Notes under the pieces: model-generated | Database searches by the model: none | The model's input: the letters and a program-made list of their open reading frames with translations, nothing else | What the model was told of the DNA's origin: nothing | In this document: positions 18,281 to 27,444 of the stretch, piece after piece | Numbering within the stretch: the stretch's first letter is position 1 | Layout of the letters: each line of letters opens with the position of its first letter | Translations under genes and position numbers: made by a program | Source: Desulfacinum hydrothermale DSM 13146 | GTDB taxonomy: Bacteria; Desulfobacterota; Syntrophobacteria; Syntrophobacterales; DSM-9756 | Assembly (NCBI RefSeq): GCF_900176285.1 | Contig: NZ_FWXF01000005.1 | Span: 150,318-214,317 of the forward strand | DNA: 64,000 nucleotides | Direction of reading: 5' to 3'

Positions 18281-19321
18281 TCACTTTCCCGATGCCATCT
18301 CTTCCATGATGGCCACGGCCCGGTCGATGTCCTCCCGGGACACATCCAGATGGGTCACCGCCCGGATGCCAGAGCCGATTCCCACCAGGGACACCCCCCG
18401 TCTTCGGGCCTCCGCCGTAAAGGTGGGCACATCCATGGGCAGACCCGGGATCTCGAAAAAGACCATGTTCGTTTCCGGTTCGGGCGTGAGGACTCGAATG
18501 CCGGAAATGCGTGAAAGACCGCGGGCCAATCGCCGGGCGTTCTCGTGGTCCTCGGCCAGACGCTCCACGTGATGATCCAGGGCGTGCAGGCATCCGGCGG
18601 CCACAATGCCCGCCTGGCGCATGGCCCCTCCGAACATGTGCTTGTAGAGGCGAGCCCGGGCGATGAAGTCCTTGGACCCGGCCAGCACCGCCCCCACGGG
18701 GGCCCCCAGCCCCTTGGTGAAATCGATCCAGACCGAATCGACACAGGCGGCGAATTGGCGGGCCGCCGTACCGGTGGCCACCACGGCGTTGAGCAGCCGG
18801 GCTCCGTCCATGTGCAGTGCCAGGCCCAGTTCGCGGCTCTTGTCGTGGACCGAACGCAGCTCCTCCAGCGTCCACACTGTGCCGCCCCCGAAGTTGTGCG
18901 TCTGTTCCACGCAAACCAGCCGCGGTGTGGGCGCATAGGGCCAGGGCGCCGTGCGCACCTTGCCGTACGCTTCTTCCAGGGCCCGGGGAGAGAAGATACC
19001 CCGCTCGCTTCCGATGGGCTCGATCAGAACCCCGGAGGCAAAGGGCGAGCCCCCCGACTCGGCTCGGATGATGTGGGCCATGTGGTCGGCCAGCACCGCA
19101 TCGCCGGGTTGGGTGTGGGTTTTGAGGGCCACCAGGTTGCACATGGTGCCCCCGGGAAGAAAGAGCGCGGCTTCTTTGCCCAGCAAATCACATACGCGTT
19201 CCAGCAAGCGGTTGACCGTGGGGTCTTCGCCCTTCTGCTCGTCGCCCACTGGTGCCGTCGCCATGGCCCGGCGCATGGCCTCGGTAGGCTTGGTTTCCGT
19301 GTCGCTCGCCAAGGGAATCAT
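18281..19321 (-). CDS. ltaE: Low-specificity L-threonine aldolase
   Basis: A PLP fold-type I enzyme of 346 aa. Diagnostic features are SDTETKPT at the N-terminus, GGTMCNLVAL, HMDGARLLNA (the Asp that contacts the PLP pyridine N), and the Schiff-base lysine K203 in DFTKGLGAPVGAVL. It cleaves L-threonine or L-allo-threonine to glycine and acetaldehyde. It is alone between the flavoprotein and a membrane protein on the same strand. GGAGAAAATGG precedes the ATG. Confidence 0.92.
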   Translation of the reverse strand: MIPLASDTETKPTEAMRRAMATAPVGDEQKGEDPTVNRLLERVCDLLGKEAALFLPGGTMCNLVALKTHTQPGDAVLADHMAHIIRAESGGSPFASGVLIEPIGSERGIFSPRALEEAYGKVRTAPWPYAPTPRLVCVEQTHNFGGGTVWTLEELRSVHDKSRELGLALHMDGARLLNAVVATGTAARQFAACVDSVWIDFTKGLGAPVGAVLAGSKDFIARARLYKHMFGGAMRQAGIVAAGCLHALDHHVERLAEDHENARRLARGLSRISGIRVLTPEPETNMVFFEIPGLPMDVPTFTAEARRRGVSLVGIGSGIRAVTHLDVSREDIDRAVAIMEEMASGK

Positions 19322-19346
19322 CCATTTTCTCCGTTTCTTTCGTACC

Positions 19347-19751
19347 TCAATAGATCGATTTTCCTATGCCGTGCCACAGGTAGATGAAGGCAGGAGCCGC
19401 CCCGATCCAGAGCAGCACCAACGGCCACAGGCGCCCCCGCAACACATGGTAATCCGCCAGAAGGCGCCTCCAAGAATGGCCGGCCACATAATGCCCGAAT
19501 CCCAGTTCAAAGGCCACCGTCATGACAACCCACACGATTCCGACTCGGACGGCCTGGGAAAACGAGGCCAGCGGCCGCACGTGGTGGGCGGCGGCGATGA
19601 CCAGAGAAAAGAAGACGATGGCGAGAACCGAAGAGATCTGGTGGGCTCGAAGCTCACCCAGGCGCCTTCCGTAGGTGAGTTCGCGGATCAGGCCGTTTCC
19701 CACGGCCACCACGGCCAGCACCAGCCAGACAATCAAATATTCCCAGGGCAT
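19347..19751 (-). CDS. Small integral membrane protein, unknown function
   Basis: Starting at ATG 19751, it encodes 134 aa with four predicted hydrophobic segments: IVWLVLAVVAVG; ISSVLAIVFFSLVIAAA; VGIVWVVMTVAFELGFGHYVAG; LWPLVLLWIGAAPAFIYLW. A longer frame starts at 19943, but the added residues are proline-rich and not protein-like. I do not recognise a named family. It ends 25 bp before the threonine aldolase start and probably shares its transcript. Confidence 0.6.
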   Translation of the reverse strand: MPWEYLIVWLVLAVVAVGNGLIRELTYGRRLGELRAHQISSVLAIVFFSLVIAAAHHVRPLASFSQAVRVGIVWVVMTVAFELGFGHYVAGHSWRRLLADYHVLRGRLWPLVLLWIGAAPAFIYLWHGIGKSIY

Positions 19752-19926
19752 GAAACCTCCAAGGGCTTTGGGAAAGCCCATCCGTAAATCGGACAGTGCA
19801 CCACGGCCGGCCAGGGGCGATTCCACGGGGAGCGCCGATCCGGATTCCGGGGGCAGGCAGCAAACCGCCGGGGGTCCAGGGGGTAGGGAGGAGCGTCTCG
19901 TGGCGGCAGGTTCTTCCAATGAGGGA

Positions 19927-20850
19927 TCATGGGCGGAACGCATCGGGGGATTGGGAAGGTGAGGGGATGCCCGCGCGGCCTCCCAGCCGAGTGGCCGCCT
20001 GGGCCGCGGCCCAGGAAGCGAAACGCACCCGTCGTTTCAGGTCCCAGCCGGAAAGCAAACCATGGACGTAGGCCCCATGGAACACATCCCCGCATCCGGT
20101 GGTATCCACGGCCTCTATGGAATCGGCCGGCTGACGGAGGAAAGCGCCCCGGCAAAAGAAGAGCGAACCTCGGGGGCCCAGGGTCACCCCCACCACCTCC
20201 GGGCCCAACTCCGCCAGCTTGCGGCAGGCACCTTCCGGGTCCGGCCCTCCCATGAGAGAACGGGCGAAGGCTTCGGAGGTGATGAAGTGATCGCTCAGGC
20301 GGGCCAATTCCAGCATGCCGTCTCGAAGCGTTCCCGCGTCCACCACCACGGGAACGGATTGCTGTCGGGCCGCCCGGGCGGCCCCAAGCGCCGCTTCCAC
20401 AAAGAGGCCGTCCGTCAAGAGCACCCGGGCCGCTCCCACCGCCCGGACCGGGACCTCTTCGGGTCGCAGGGGATCGCCCGTGGGTCGCCGCCAGAAGATG
20501 GTGCGTCGGCCCGAGCCGGGTTCCACCGCGATGAAGGCGAACTGGGAACGCGCCTTGGAACGCACCCGCACATACCTGCCGTCCACCCCTTCGCGGTCAA
20601 GGGACGCCCGGATCTCCCGCCCGAACGGATCGTCTCCCACCACGGAACAGAGGGCCGTCCGCCATCCCCATCGGGCCAAGGCCACCAGGGCTGTGGCCGC
20701 AGGCCCTCCGCCCTGGATGGTCAGGTCCTGGAATTCGCACTTGGTATCCGGCGGGGGGTAAGCATCCACGCGGCCCAGATAGTCCAGGGCACATTGCCCC
20801 ACGCCGACCACGTCCCAGCACGCCTCGGACTGGCCTGAAGTCCCGACCAT
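19927..20850 (-). CDS. PfkB-family carbohydrate (ribokinase-like) kinase
   Basis: The ribokinase fold is clear: a DVVGVGQCALDY N-terminus, the GGGPAATALVALARWG sugar-side motif, and the C-terminal PfkB signature DTTGCGDVFHGAY with its catalytic Asp. It transfers phosphate from ATP to a sugar or related alcohol. The specific sugar cannot be read. ATG 20850 has an AAGG site eight bases upstream; ATG 20877 is possible. It lies just upstream of the membrane protein and downstream of aapP, all leftward. Confidence 0.85.
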   Translation of the reverse strand: MVGTSGQSEACWDVVGVGQCALDYLGRVDAYPPPDTKCEFQDLTIQGGGPAATALVALARWGWRTALCSVVGDDPFGREIRASLDREGVDGRYVRVRSKARSQFAFIAVEPGSGRRTIFWRRPTGDPLRPEEVPVRAVGAARVLLTDGLFVEAALGAARAARQQSVPVVVDAGTLRDGMLELARLSDHFITSEAFARSLMGGPDPEGACRKLAELGPEVVGVTLGPRGSLFFCRGAFLRQPADSIEAVDTTGCGDVFHGAYVHGLLSGWDLKRRVRFASWAAAQAATRLGGRAGIPSPSQSPDAFRP

Positions 20851-20949
20851 GCCGCATCCTTCCCCGGGGTTTTTCAAGGGCGTCTCCGGACTCGCCCCCG
20901 AGGGGCGTCCGCAATTTTGGGACCGCGCCCCATCGGGGCCGGCACCACC

Positions 20950-21720
20950 TCAGTGGAGGATCTGGCTCAAAAAGAGCTTGGTGCGTTCGTGCCGCGGGTT
21001 GTTGAAGAACTCTTCCGGCGTGTTTTCTTCCACCACCTGTCCCCCGTCCATGAAGAGCACCCGGTGGGCCACGCTGCGGGCGAACCCCATCTCATGGGTC
21101 ACCACGATCATGGTCATGCCTTCCTGGGCCAGCTCGATCATGGCGTCCAGGACCTCCTTGATCATCTCGGGGTCCAGAGCCGAGGTGGGCTCATCGAAAA
21201 GCATCACCTTGGGCGACATGCACAGGCTTCGCGCGATGGCCACCCGCTGCTGCTGTCCGCCCGAAAGCTGGCCCGGGTACTTGTGAGCCTGTTCGGCGAT
21301 GTGCACCTTTTCCAGGTAGTACAGGGCCGTTTCTTCCGCCTCCTTGCGCGGCACCTTACGGACCCAGATGGGCCCCAGCGTGAGGTTTTCCAGGACCGTC
21401 AGGTGGGGAAAGAGGTTGAAGTGCTGGAAGACCATGCCCACCTCGGAGCGGATCTTTTCGATGTTCTTCACGTTGTTGGTCAGTTCGATGCCGTCCACGA
21501 CGATCCGGCCCTTCTGGTGTTCTTCCAAGCGGTTGATGCACCGAATGAGGGTAGACTTTCCCGATCCCGACGGACCGCAGATGACGATCCGCTCCTGCTT
21601 GTGCACCTTCAGGTTGATCCCCTTGAGAACGTGGAATTCGCCGAACCACTTGTGCAGATCGACGATTTCCACCATCACCTCGGAATCGGGCCTGGAACGG
21701 GTTTCGGCTTTTTCGTTCAT
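20950..21720 (-). CDS. aapP: Amino-acid ABC transporter ATP-binding protein (AapP/GlnQ type)
   Basis: This is the ATPase of the polar-amino-acid transporter class, powering import at the inner membrane. Walker A is GPSGSGKST, the Q-loop lies in [13 protein letters not shown], the ABC signature is [15 protein letters not shown], Walker B is [13 protein letters not shown], and the H-switch is VTHEMGF. It completes an aapJQMP set reading leftward, but 459 bp containing a dispersed repeat separate it from aapM, which is unusual for this operon. Confidence 0.93.
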   Translation of the reverse strand: MNEKAETRSRPDSEVMVEIVDLHKWFGEFHVLKGINLKVHKQERIVICGPSGSGKSTLIRCINRLEEHQKGRIVVDGIELTNNVKNIEKIRSEVGMVFQHFNLFPHLTVLENLTLGPIWVRKVPRKEAEETALYYLEKVHIAEQAHKYPGQLSGGQQQRVAIARSLCMSPKVMLFDEPTSALDPEMIKEVLDAMIELAQEGMTMIVVTHEMGFARSVAHRVLFMDGGQVVEENTPEEFFNNPRHERTKLFLSQILH

Positions 21721-21983
21721 GGATCCTTGTTCCTCTCAGATGACCGGGCTGACGTCCGGCCAGCCCATCCATTCAAAGTTTCGTCCACTCCGCGGCCAAG
21801 GCCCCCCGGTTCTCAACGCTACGCTCCGGCGCGGCCCACGGCGCTGAACGGCCCGCCGCGGTAGCACGTCGTTCCCGGGATCGCCCTGCGCCCTCGGACG
21901 ATTTCCCCCGCGTTGTCTGCGCCGCCATGGCGCCTTCCTTTTTCTTTCCCCCCGCAGCGACCCGGTGCCCCCATCTTGGCAGT

Positions 21984-22102
21984 TTGTCCCACAACGGGCT
22001 TTCGGGAGATTTCTGACCAGCTCAAATCCATCCACTGTGCCATGGGGTCTTTTTTGAGCCTTCAGAAAGCCTTGTTGGGGCGGGTTCGGAATGCGCCCCG
22101 AC
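21984..22102 (+). repeat. Dispersed intergenic repeat, copy D (inside the aap operon)
   Basis: The blocks ACAACGGGCTTT, GATTTCTGACCAGCTCAAAT, CCACTGTGCCATGGGGTCTTTTTTGAG, TTCAGAAAGCC and GGGGCGGGTTCGGAATGCGCCCCGAC match the family. It lies in the gap 21721-22179 between aapM and aapP. No gene is seen in the rest of that gap. Confidence 0.7.
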
Positions 22103-22179
22103 TGCTGCCGGGCCCCTCTGCCAGCCCCAAACTTCCGTTCGTTCAAGAAGGGACAACCGAAGCACTCTCGAACAGCCTC

Positions 22180-23262
22180 CTAATGGTTCTCCGTGGACAG
22201 CTCCATTTCCAGCTTCCGGCTGTAGTGGGACATGGAAAAACATCCCAGGAAGTAGAGGATGGCCAAAAAGATGTAGGCCTCCCGGCTGAAGCCCATCCAT
22301 TCCGGGTTGGAAAGCACCGTCTGGGTGGTCTTCAACACATCGTAGAGGGCGATGATCACCACCAGGGAGGTGTCCTTGAAGGCCGAGACCAGGATACCCA
22401 CCGTGGGCGGGATGACAATCTTCAAGGCCTGCGGGAGGATCACCAACCGCATGGTCAGATAGTAGTTGAGGCCCAGAGATTCGGCCGCTTCGTACTGCCC
22501 CTTGGGAATGGCCTGCAGACCACCGCGCACCACCTCGGCGATGTAGGCCCCCGTAAAGAGGATGATGGCCACCTGGGCTCGAAGGATCTTGTTGATGGTG
22601 ATGCCTTCGGGAAGAAAGAGCGGGAAGATGATGGAGGCCATGAAGAGGAGACTGATCAAGGGAACGCCCCGAATCATTTCAATATAGACCACGCTCAGAA
22701 CCTTGATGGCCGGCATCTTGGACTGGCGTCCCAAGGCCAGGATCACTCCCAGGGGATAGGCCGCCGTGAGGCCGAAGACGGACAGAAGCAGCGTCAGCGG
22801 AAGCCCGCCCCACTTGGTGGTTTCCACGGCGGGAAGGCCCGGCACCCCGCCCGCCATGAGCACGCCCATGGCCACCAGGCCCACGATCCAGGCGTAGCCC
22901 AGCCGCTTGGACCAGTACTTGCGATCCCGGGAAAAGAAAAGGAGCCCCAGCAGCAGCACCACGGCCACGGCGGGCCGCCATTGCTGGTCGTAGGGATAGA
23001 ACCCGAAGAGGATGAAGCGTATGTTTTGGGTGATGACGGACCAGCAGGCCCCCGCTCCGTCGCGGCACACCTGGGACGGGGAAAACCAGGACGCGTCGAT
23101 GAACGCCCAGCGCACAAAGGGCGGCAGAACGGACCAGAGAAAATAGAGGGTGACCAGGCTCAGCAGGGAATTGAACGGCGTATTGAAAAGATTCTGGCGA
23201 AGCCAGCCCACCACTCCCACCGAGGTGACGGGCGGCTTGACCACATGCACCTGTTCGGACAT
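22180..23262 (-). CDS. aapM: Amino-acid ABC transporter permease (AapM)
   Basis: A 360-aa inner-membrane permease. Several hydrophobic segments precede a C-terminal HisM/GlnP-type permease domain: TYPLGVILALGRQS, EMIRGVPLISLLFMASIIFPLF, and the EAA loop region EAAESLGLNYYLTMRLVILPQALKIVIPP. The long N-terminal extension (about 150 aa) distinguishes AapQ/AapM from GlnP. It pairs with AapQ as a heterodimer. GAGGAGAAGG precedes the ATG. Confidence 0.92.
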   Translation of the reverse strand: MSEQVHVVKPPVTSVGVVGWLRQNLFNTPFNSLLSLVTLYFLWSVLPPFVRWAFIDASWFSPSQVCRDGAGACWSVITQNIRFILFGFYPYDQQWRPAVAVVLLLGLLFFSRDRKYWSKRLGYAWIVGLVAMGVLMAGGVPGLPAVETTKWGGLPLTLLLSVFGLTAAYPLGVILALGRQSKMPAIKVLSVVYIEMIRGVPLISLLFMASIIFPLFLPEGITINKILRAQVAIILFTGAYIAEVVRGGLQAIPKGQYEAAESLGLNYYLTMRLVILPQALKIVIPPTVGILVSAFKDTSLVVIIALYDVLKTTQTVLSNPEWMGFSREAYIFLAILYFLGCFSMSHYSRKLEMELSTENH

Positions 23263-23293
23263 GAAAACCTTCTCCTCGTTCGGCGCTTGTTGA

Positions 23294-24493
23294 CTAGCGC
23301 TCCACCAGTTTGACCTTCTTGTTGTACCAGTTCATGAAGGCGGACGTGGACAGGCTGAAGATGAGATAGACGAGCATGATGAGCGCCACGCCTTCGATGG
23401 ACTGGCCCGTTTGGTTGATGGTGGTATTGGCCACCGACACGAAGTCCGGATACCCAATGGCCACGGCCAGAGAGCTGTTCTTGGTCAGGTTGAGCATCTG
23501 GCTGGTGAGCGGCGGGATGATGACCCGAAGCGCCTGGGGCAGGATGACCAACCGGAGCACCTGGGCGGGGCGAAGCCCCAGGGCCATGGCCGCCTCCCGC
23601 TGCCCCTTGCTCACCGACTGGATACCCGCTCGAACCGCCTCCGCCACGAAGGCCGCCGTGTAGAGGATGAGGCCCAACAGGAGGGCCATGAATTCGGGAC
23701 TCCAGGTGGTCCCGCCCCGGAAGTTGAACCCGCGCAGTTCCGGAACGCTCATGGCAAACGGAGCCCCCAAGGCCGCCCACACGCCCAAAGGCAATCCCAA
23801 CACCAGCGCCAATGAGACGCGAAAGACCGGAAAGGTCTTTCCGGTTTCGTCCTGGCGCTTCCGCGCCCAGCGCCGCAGTCCCCACACCATGAGGCAAGCC
23901 GCCGCGAAGGCCAAAAAGACGTAGCCATAGGCCGGATGCCATTCCGGCACCGGCATGACGAGGCCACGGTTGCACAAAAAGACGCCGTGCATGGGCTTGA
24001 GGGCCTGCCGCGGGCTCGGAAGGGTTTCATAGAAGATGGCGTACCAGAAAAAGAGCTGGAGCAGGACGGGAACGTCCTGCATCCCTTCGATGTAGATCGC
24101 CGCCAGTCGGGAGATAAGCCAGTTGCTGGAAAGGCGGGCGATACCGATGAAGGTGCCCAGGAAGACGGTGATGACGATGCCGATGAAAGAGACCTTGATG
24201 GTGTTGAGAGCGCCCACCACAAGGGCCCGGGCGTAGGTGTTGGAAGCGTCGTAGGCAATGACAGACTCTCCGATTTCAAAGGACGCCTCCTTGCCCAAAA
24301 AGCCGAATCCGGTGGCGATCTTCTGGCGCTGCAGGTTGGCCACGGTGTTGGAGATGAGATACCAGGCCAAGAGGGCCACCGCCCCCACAACGAGGATCTG
24401 GAAGAAGATGGCACGCTTTTTGGGATCGAGCCAGAACGGTTCGGGCTTTTCGCGCAAAACCCCGTCATGGGTTTGAGTTGTGTCCAAAGCCAT
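23294..24493 (-). CDS. aapQ: Amino-acid ABC transporter permease (AapQ)
   Basis: A 399-aa multi-spanning permease with the AapQ outline: a cytoplasmic start, a first membrane helix (IFFQILVVGAVALLAWYLIS), a long periplasmic insertion, and a C-terminal permease domain with the EAA motif REAAMALGLRPAQVLRLVILPQALRVIIPP. It partners AapM in a broad L-amino-acid importer. It follows aapJ after an intrinsic terminator/attenuator and leads into aapM at 31 bp spacing. Confidence 0.92.
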   Translation of the reverse strand: MALDTTQTHDGVLREKPEPFWLDPKKRAIFFQILVVGAVALLAWYLISNTVANLQRQKIATGFGFLGKEASFEIGESVIAYDASNTYARALVVGALNTIKVSFIGIVITVFLGTFIGIARLSSNWLISRLAAIYIEGMQDVPVLLQLFFWYAIFYETLPSPRQALKPMHGVFLCNRGLVMPVPEWHPAYGYVFLAFAAACLMVWGLRRWARKRQDETGKTFPVFRVSLALVLGLPLGVWAALGAPFAMSVPELRGFNFRGGTTWSPEFMALLLGLILYTAAFVAEAVRAGIQSVSKGQREAAMALGLRPAQVLRLVILPQALRVIIPPLTSQMLNLTKNSSLAVAIGYPDFVSVANTTINQTGQSIEGVALIMLVYLIFSLSTSAFMNWYNKKVKLVER

Positions 24494-24899
24494 CCTAACC
24501 TCTCATGTTTCCGGGATGGGGGAGTTGGAAAACAGTCCCCGTCTCTTTTTCCGTTGGTCCCTCCCGCAAGAGTGCGGACCCCGCGGCGGGCATGGCGCAG
24601 GCCCCATCCATTCCCAAAGGGAGTCCGCCAGGGAAGCCGAAGATCCCTTACCCACTGCCTCTCACGGCCCCCGGCCGCTTTCGAAGAAGAGCACCGGGCC
24701 GCGGCGATCTCCCACCTGGATTCGGGCCTGCACGGAAGATTGTCCCCGCGGTCTCGGCCGCCGGCTGCAACCCGGCGCGGCCTCCCACCCCTGCCTCCTT
24801 TCCGTACGCAAGTGTATCAGCGGATGAATGGGCTTAACCAGGCGGCGCGAGGAGGAGGCGACTCAGCGGGAACGGGGGCGACGCCCGGGGGCAAGGGAC

Positions 24900-24927
24900 A
24901 AAAAAAGTGCCCCACGTAGGGGGCACT
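24900..24927 (-). terminator. Intrinsic terminator or attenuator between aapJ and aapQ
   Basis: On the minus strand, AGTGCCCC and GGGGCACT form a perfect 8-bp stem with a 6-nt loop followed by seven T residues. It lies 22 bp after the aapJ stop, so most transcripts probably end here and some read on to aapQMP. This would favour binding protein over permeases. The rest of 24494-24948 shows no gene. Confidence 0.85.
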
Positions 24928-24948
24928 GTCAATCCATAATTCCAAGTA

Positions 24949-25962
24949 TCAACGGAAGGGCGCAGCGTACATAAGACCACCCTGGGTCCACAGGGCGTTC
25001 AGGCCCCGGGGCATGCCCAGCGGCGTATTGGGACCCACGTTCCTCTCATAGATTTCGCCGTAGTTGCCCACCTGCTTGATGATGTTGTAGGTCCACTTGT
25101 CATCCAGGCCCAAGGCTTTGCCCATTCCCGGGGTCACACCCAAGAAGCGTTGGATGGCCGGATCCTTGCTCTTGAGCATCTCGTCCACGTTCTTGGACGT
25201 GATGCCGAACTCTTCCGCCTGGATGAGAGCCATGACGGTCCAGTTGACGATGTCGTACCACTGATCGTCGCCGTGACGAACCACGGGCGCCAAGGGTTCC
25301 TTGGAGATGATTTCAGGTAGGAGAACGTAATCGTCCGGGTTGGGCGCCACGGCACGATGGCCTGCCAGCTGGGACGAATCGGAGGTGAGCACATCGCATC
25401 GACCGGCAAAGAAGGCCTTGTTGAGCTCGGCGGCCTGCTCGATAACCACCGGTTTCCACTGCATGTTGTTCTTGCGGAAAAAGTCCGCCGCGTTCAATTC
25501 GGTGGTGGTCCCCGGAAGGACGCACACGGTGGCCCCATCCAGTTCCTTGGCACTCTTGATCCCCAGCTTCTTGGGTACCAGGAAGCCCTGGCCGTCGTAG
25601 AAGTTCACATGGACGAAGTTGAGACCGTTGGTGGTTTCCCGGGTGAGCGTCTGGGTGGTGTTGCGGCACAGGACGTCGATTTCCTTGGACTGAAGGGCCG
25701 GCAGACGCTGGACGGCGGTGAGGGGAACGAACTTGACCTTGCTGGCATCCCCGAAGACGGCGGCGGCAATCGCCCGGGCCGTGTCCACGTCCAGACCCTT
25801 CCACACGCCCTTTTCGTCGGGCATGCTGAAACCGAACACGCTGCCGTTGACCCCGGCGATGAGGTATCCGCGGGCTCTCACTTCATCGAGCGTGCCGGCG
25901 CTCGCAGGCAATGCCAAAGCCAAAACGGCCAAAAGGACGACGACAATACGCAAGCCTTTCAT
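24949..25962 (-). CDS. aapJ: Periplasmic L-amino-acid-binding protein (AapJ)
   Basis: The protein begins with a signal peptide (MKGLRIVVVLLAVLALALPASAG) and continues with the AapJ/BztA pattern TLDEVRARGYLIAGVNGSVFGFS, WKGLDVDTARAIAAAVFGD, and a C-terminal WTYNIIKQVGNYGEIYERNVG. It captures amino acids in the periplasm for AapQMP. ATG 25962 has a GGGAGG ribosome site; the longer frame to 26121 adds residues upstream of an obvious signal peptide and is rejected. It is first in the operon and divergent from korA. Confidence 0.94.
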   Translation of the reverse strand: MKGLRIVVVLLAVLALALPASAGTLDEVRARGYLIAGVNGSVFGFSMPDEKGVWKGLDVDTARAIAAAVFGDASKVKFVPLTAVQRLPALQSKEIDVLCRNTTQTLTRETTNGLNFVHVNFYDGQGFLVPKKLGIKSAKELDGATVCVLPGTTTELNAADFFRKNNMQWKPVVIEQAAELNKAFFAGRCDVLTSDSSQLAGHRAVAPNPDDYVLLPEIISKEPLAPVVRHGDDQWYDIVNWTVMALIQAEEFGITSKNVDEMLKSKDPAIQRFLGVTPGMGKALGLDDKWTYNIIKQVGNYGEIYERNVGPNTPLGMPRGLNALWTQGGLMYAAPFR

Positions 25963-26086
25963 GGATATTCCCTCCCTTGAGATGCTTGTTAGCGGACACA
26001 GCCCTGGAAATCCAAGAGCCGCCACACCGAAGCGCTTTCGGCCTACCACCTCCTTTCCGGCCCAGATCGTCCCAACTTTGCCAAAG

Positions 26087-26118
26087 ATTTTATGACATTC
26101 TGAAATAGAATGCGCAAT
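26087..26118 (-). promoter_or_regulatory. Possible sigma-70-type promoter with inverted repeat upstream of aapJ
   Basis: On the minus strand, TTGCGC (26118-26113) and CATAAAAT (26094-26087) are about 18 bp apart, acceptable as -35 and -10 elements, in an AT-rich stretch 125 bp upstream of aapJ. The spacer holds the inverted repeat ATTCT-N5-AGAAT (26097-26111), a possible operator. The remaining 25963-26325 region, divergent to korA, shows no gene. Confidence 0.3.
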
Positions 26119-26325
26119 CATATGAATTTCCTAGGATTTAATCAAGCGCAAAAAGGGCGGGCCCGGCGGGGGGCTTCGGGTTTCAACGGGCGGGGGTCGG
26201 GCCGCGGATTGCCGGCACCCGGGCGCGGTTCCCCGGGGACAAGCGGCGGCCGCTGTGCTATATGGAAGGGTCGAAACAGTCCGCAGCCAAGGCTCCACCC
26301 CCAGGCGATGGAGGATGCCTAGATC

Positions 26326-27444
26326 ATGGGACGCATCTTGATAGACGGAAACGAGGCGGTGGTCCGGGGCGCTCTCTACGCCGGATGCCGTTTCTTCGCA
26401 GGGTATCCCATCACCCCGGCCAGCTCCATCCTGTCGGGCATGCTGGAGGCGTTGCCACCGGCCGGGGGCATGGTTATGCAGGGAGAAGACGAGATCGCCT
26501 CCATCGGCTACTGCCTGGGCGCTTCCATGGCCGGTCTGAAGGCCATGACAGCCACCTCCGGGCCGGGCATCAGCCTGTACAGCGAAAACATCTCTTTTGC
26601 CATCGGCAGTGAAATCCCCCTCATGATCGTCAATGTCATGCGCCAGGGCCCTTCCACCGGGGCGGCCACCCGCGGGGCCGACGGGGACGTGCACTTCATG
26701 CGCTGGGGCAATTCCGGCGGACTTCCCGTGATCGTGCTGGCGCCCACCAGTGCCCCCGACTGCTTCACCCTCACGGTTCATGCGTTCAATCTGGCGGAAA
26801 GGTTCCGCTGCCCCGTGTTCGTGGTCAGCAACAAGGAAATCGGCATGACCCGGGAGACGGTGGACCTGGACCGTCTGGAACGCCCCCCGGTGATCGATCG
26901 AGCGATCCACCGGGAAGGGGCCTTTCTGCCCTTCGCCGCCCAGGGCCCCGACGGTGTGCCGCCCTTTCTGCCCCTGGGCGGATCCGTCCCCGTGCGGCAA
27001 ACATCGTCCATGCACGGCCCGGACGGATACATCACCACCGACCCCCACCAGATTCAAGCCCTGGTGGAACGGCTCACCAACAAGGTGGAAGCCCACGTGG
27101 ACGAATTCAGCTTTTACGACCTGGACGCCCAGGCGGACGCCCGCACCCTTCTGGTGACCTACGGGGTGACAGCCCGCGCCGCCCGCACGGCCGTCTCGCG
27201 CCTTCGAGCTCAAGGCACCCCCGTGTCTCTCCTGGTGCTCAAGACCCTCTGGCCCGTGCCGGAACGGGTGATCCGCCGGGCCGCCCGGCACGCGGACCGG
27301 ATCCTGGTGGTGGAGATGAATCTGGGCCAGTTGGTTCATGAAATCCGCCGGGTCCTCTGCGCCCAGCAGGTGGATTTCTTCGGCCTCATGTGCGGGAGAC
27401 TCATCCGACCCAGCGAGATCGTCCAGGAGGTGTGCCGTGACTAG
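26326..27444 (+). CDS. korA: 2-oxoacid:ferredoxin oxidoreductase, alpha subunit (KorA-like)
   Basis: A 372-aa alpha subunit with the pyrimidine-binding and transketolase-C domains of OFOR enzymes: GNEAVVRGALYAGCRFFAGYPITPASSI, QGEDEIASIGYCLGASMAGLKAMTATSGPG, and a C-terminal LVVEMNLGQLVHEIRR. These enzymes convert 2-oxoglutarate or another 2-oxoacid to acyl-CoA with reduced ferredoxin, or the reverse. Its stop overlaps the following beta/gamma gene by 8 bp, indicating coupling. No separate ferredoxin subunit (KorD) is adjacent. Confidence 0.9.
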   Translation: MGRILIDGNEAVVRGALYAGCRFFAGYPITPASSILSGMLEALPPAGGMVMQGEDEIASIGYCLGASMAGLKAMTATSGPGISLYSENISFAIGSEIPLMIVNVMRQGPSTGAATRGADGDVHFMRWGNSGGLPVIVLAPTSAPDCFTLTVHAFNLAERFRCPVFVVSNKEIGMTRETVDLDRLERPPVIDRAIHREGAFLPFAAQGPDGVPPFLPLGGSVPVRQTSSMHGPDGYITTDPHQIQALVERLTNKVEAHVDEFSFYDLDAQADARTLLVTYGVTARAARTAVSRLRAQGTPVSLLVLKTLWPVPERVIRRAARHADRILVVEMNLGQLVHEIRRVLCAQQVDFFGLMCGRLIRPSEIVQEVCRD

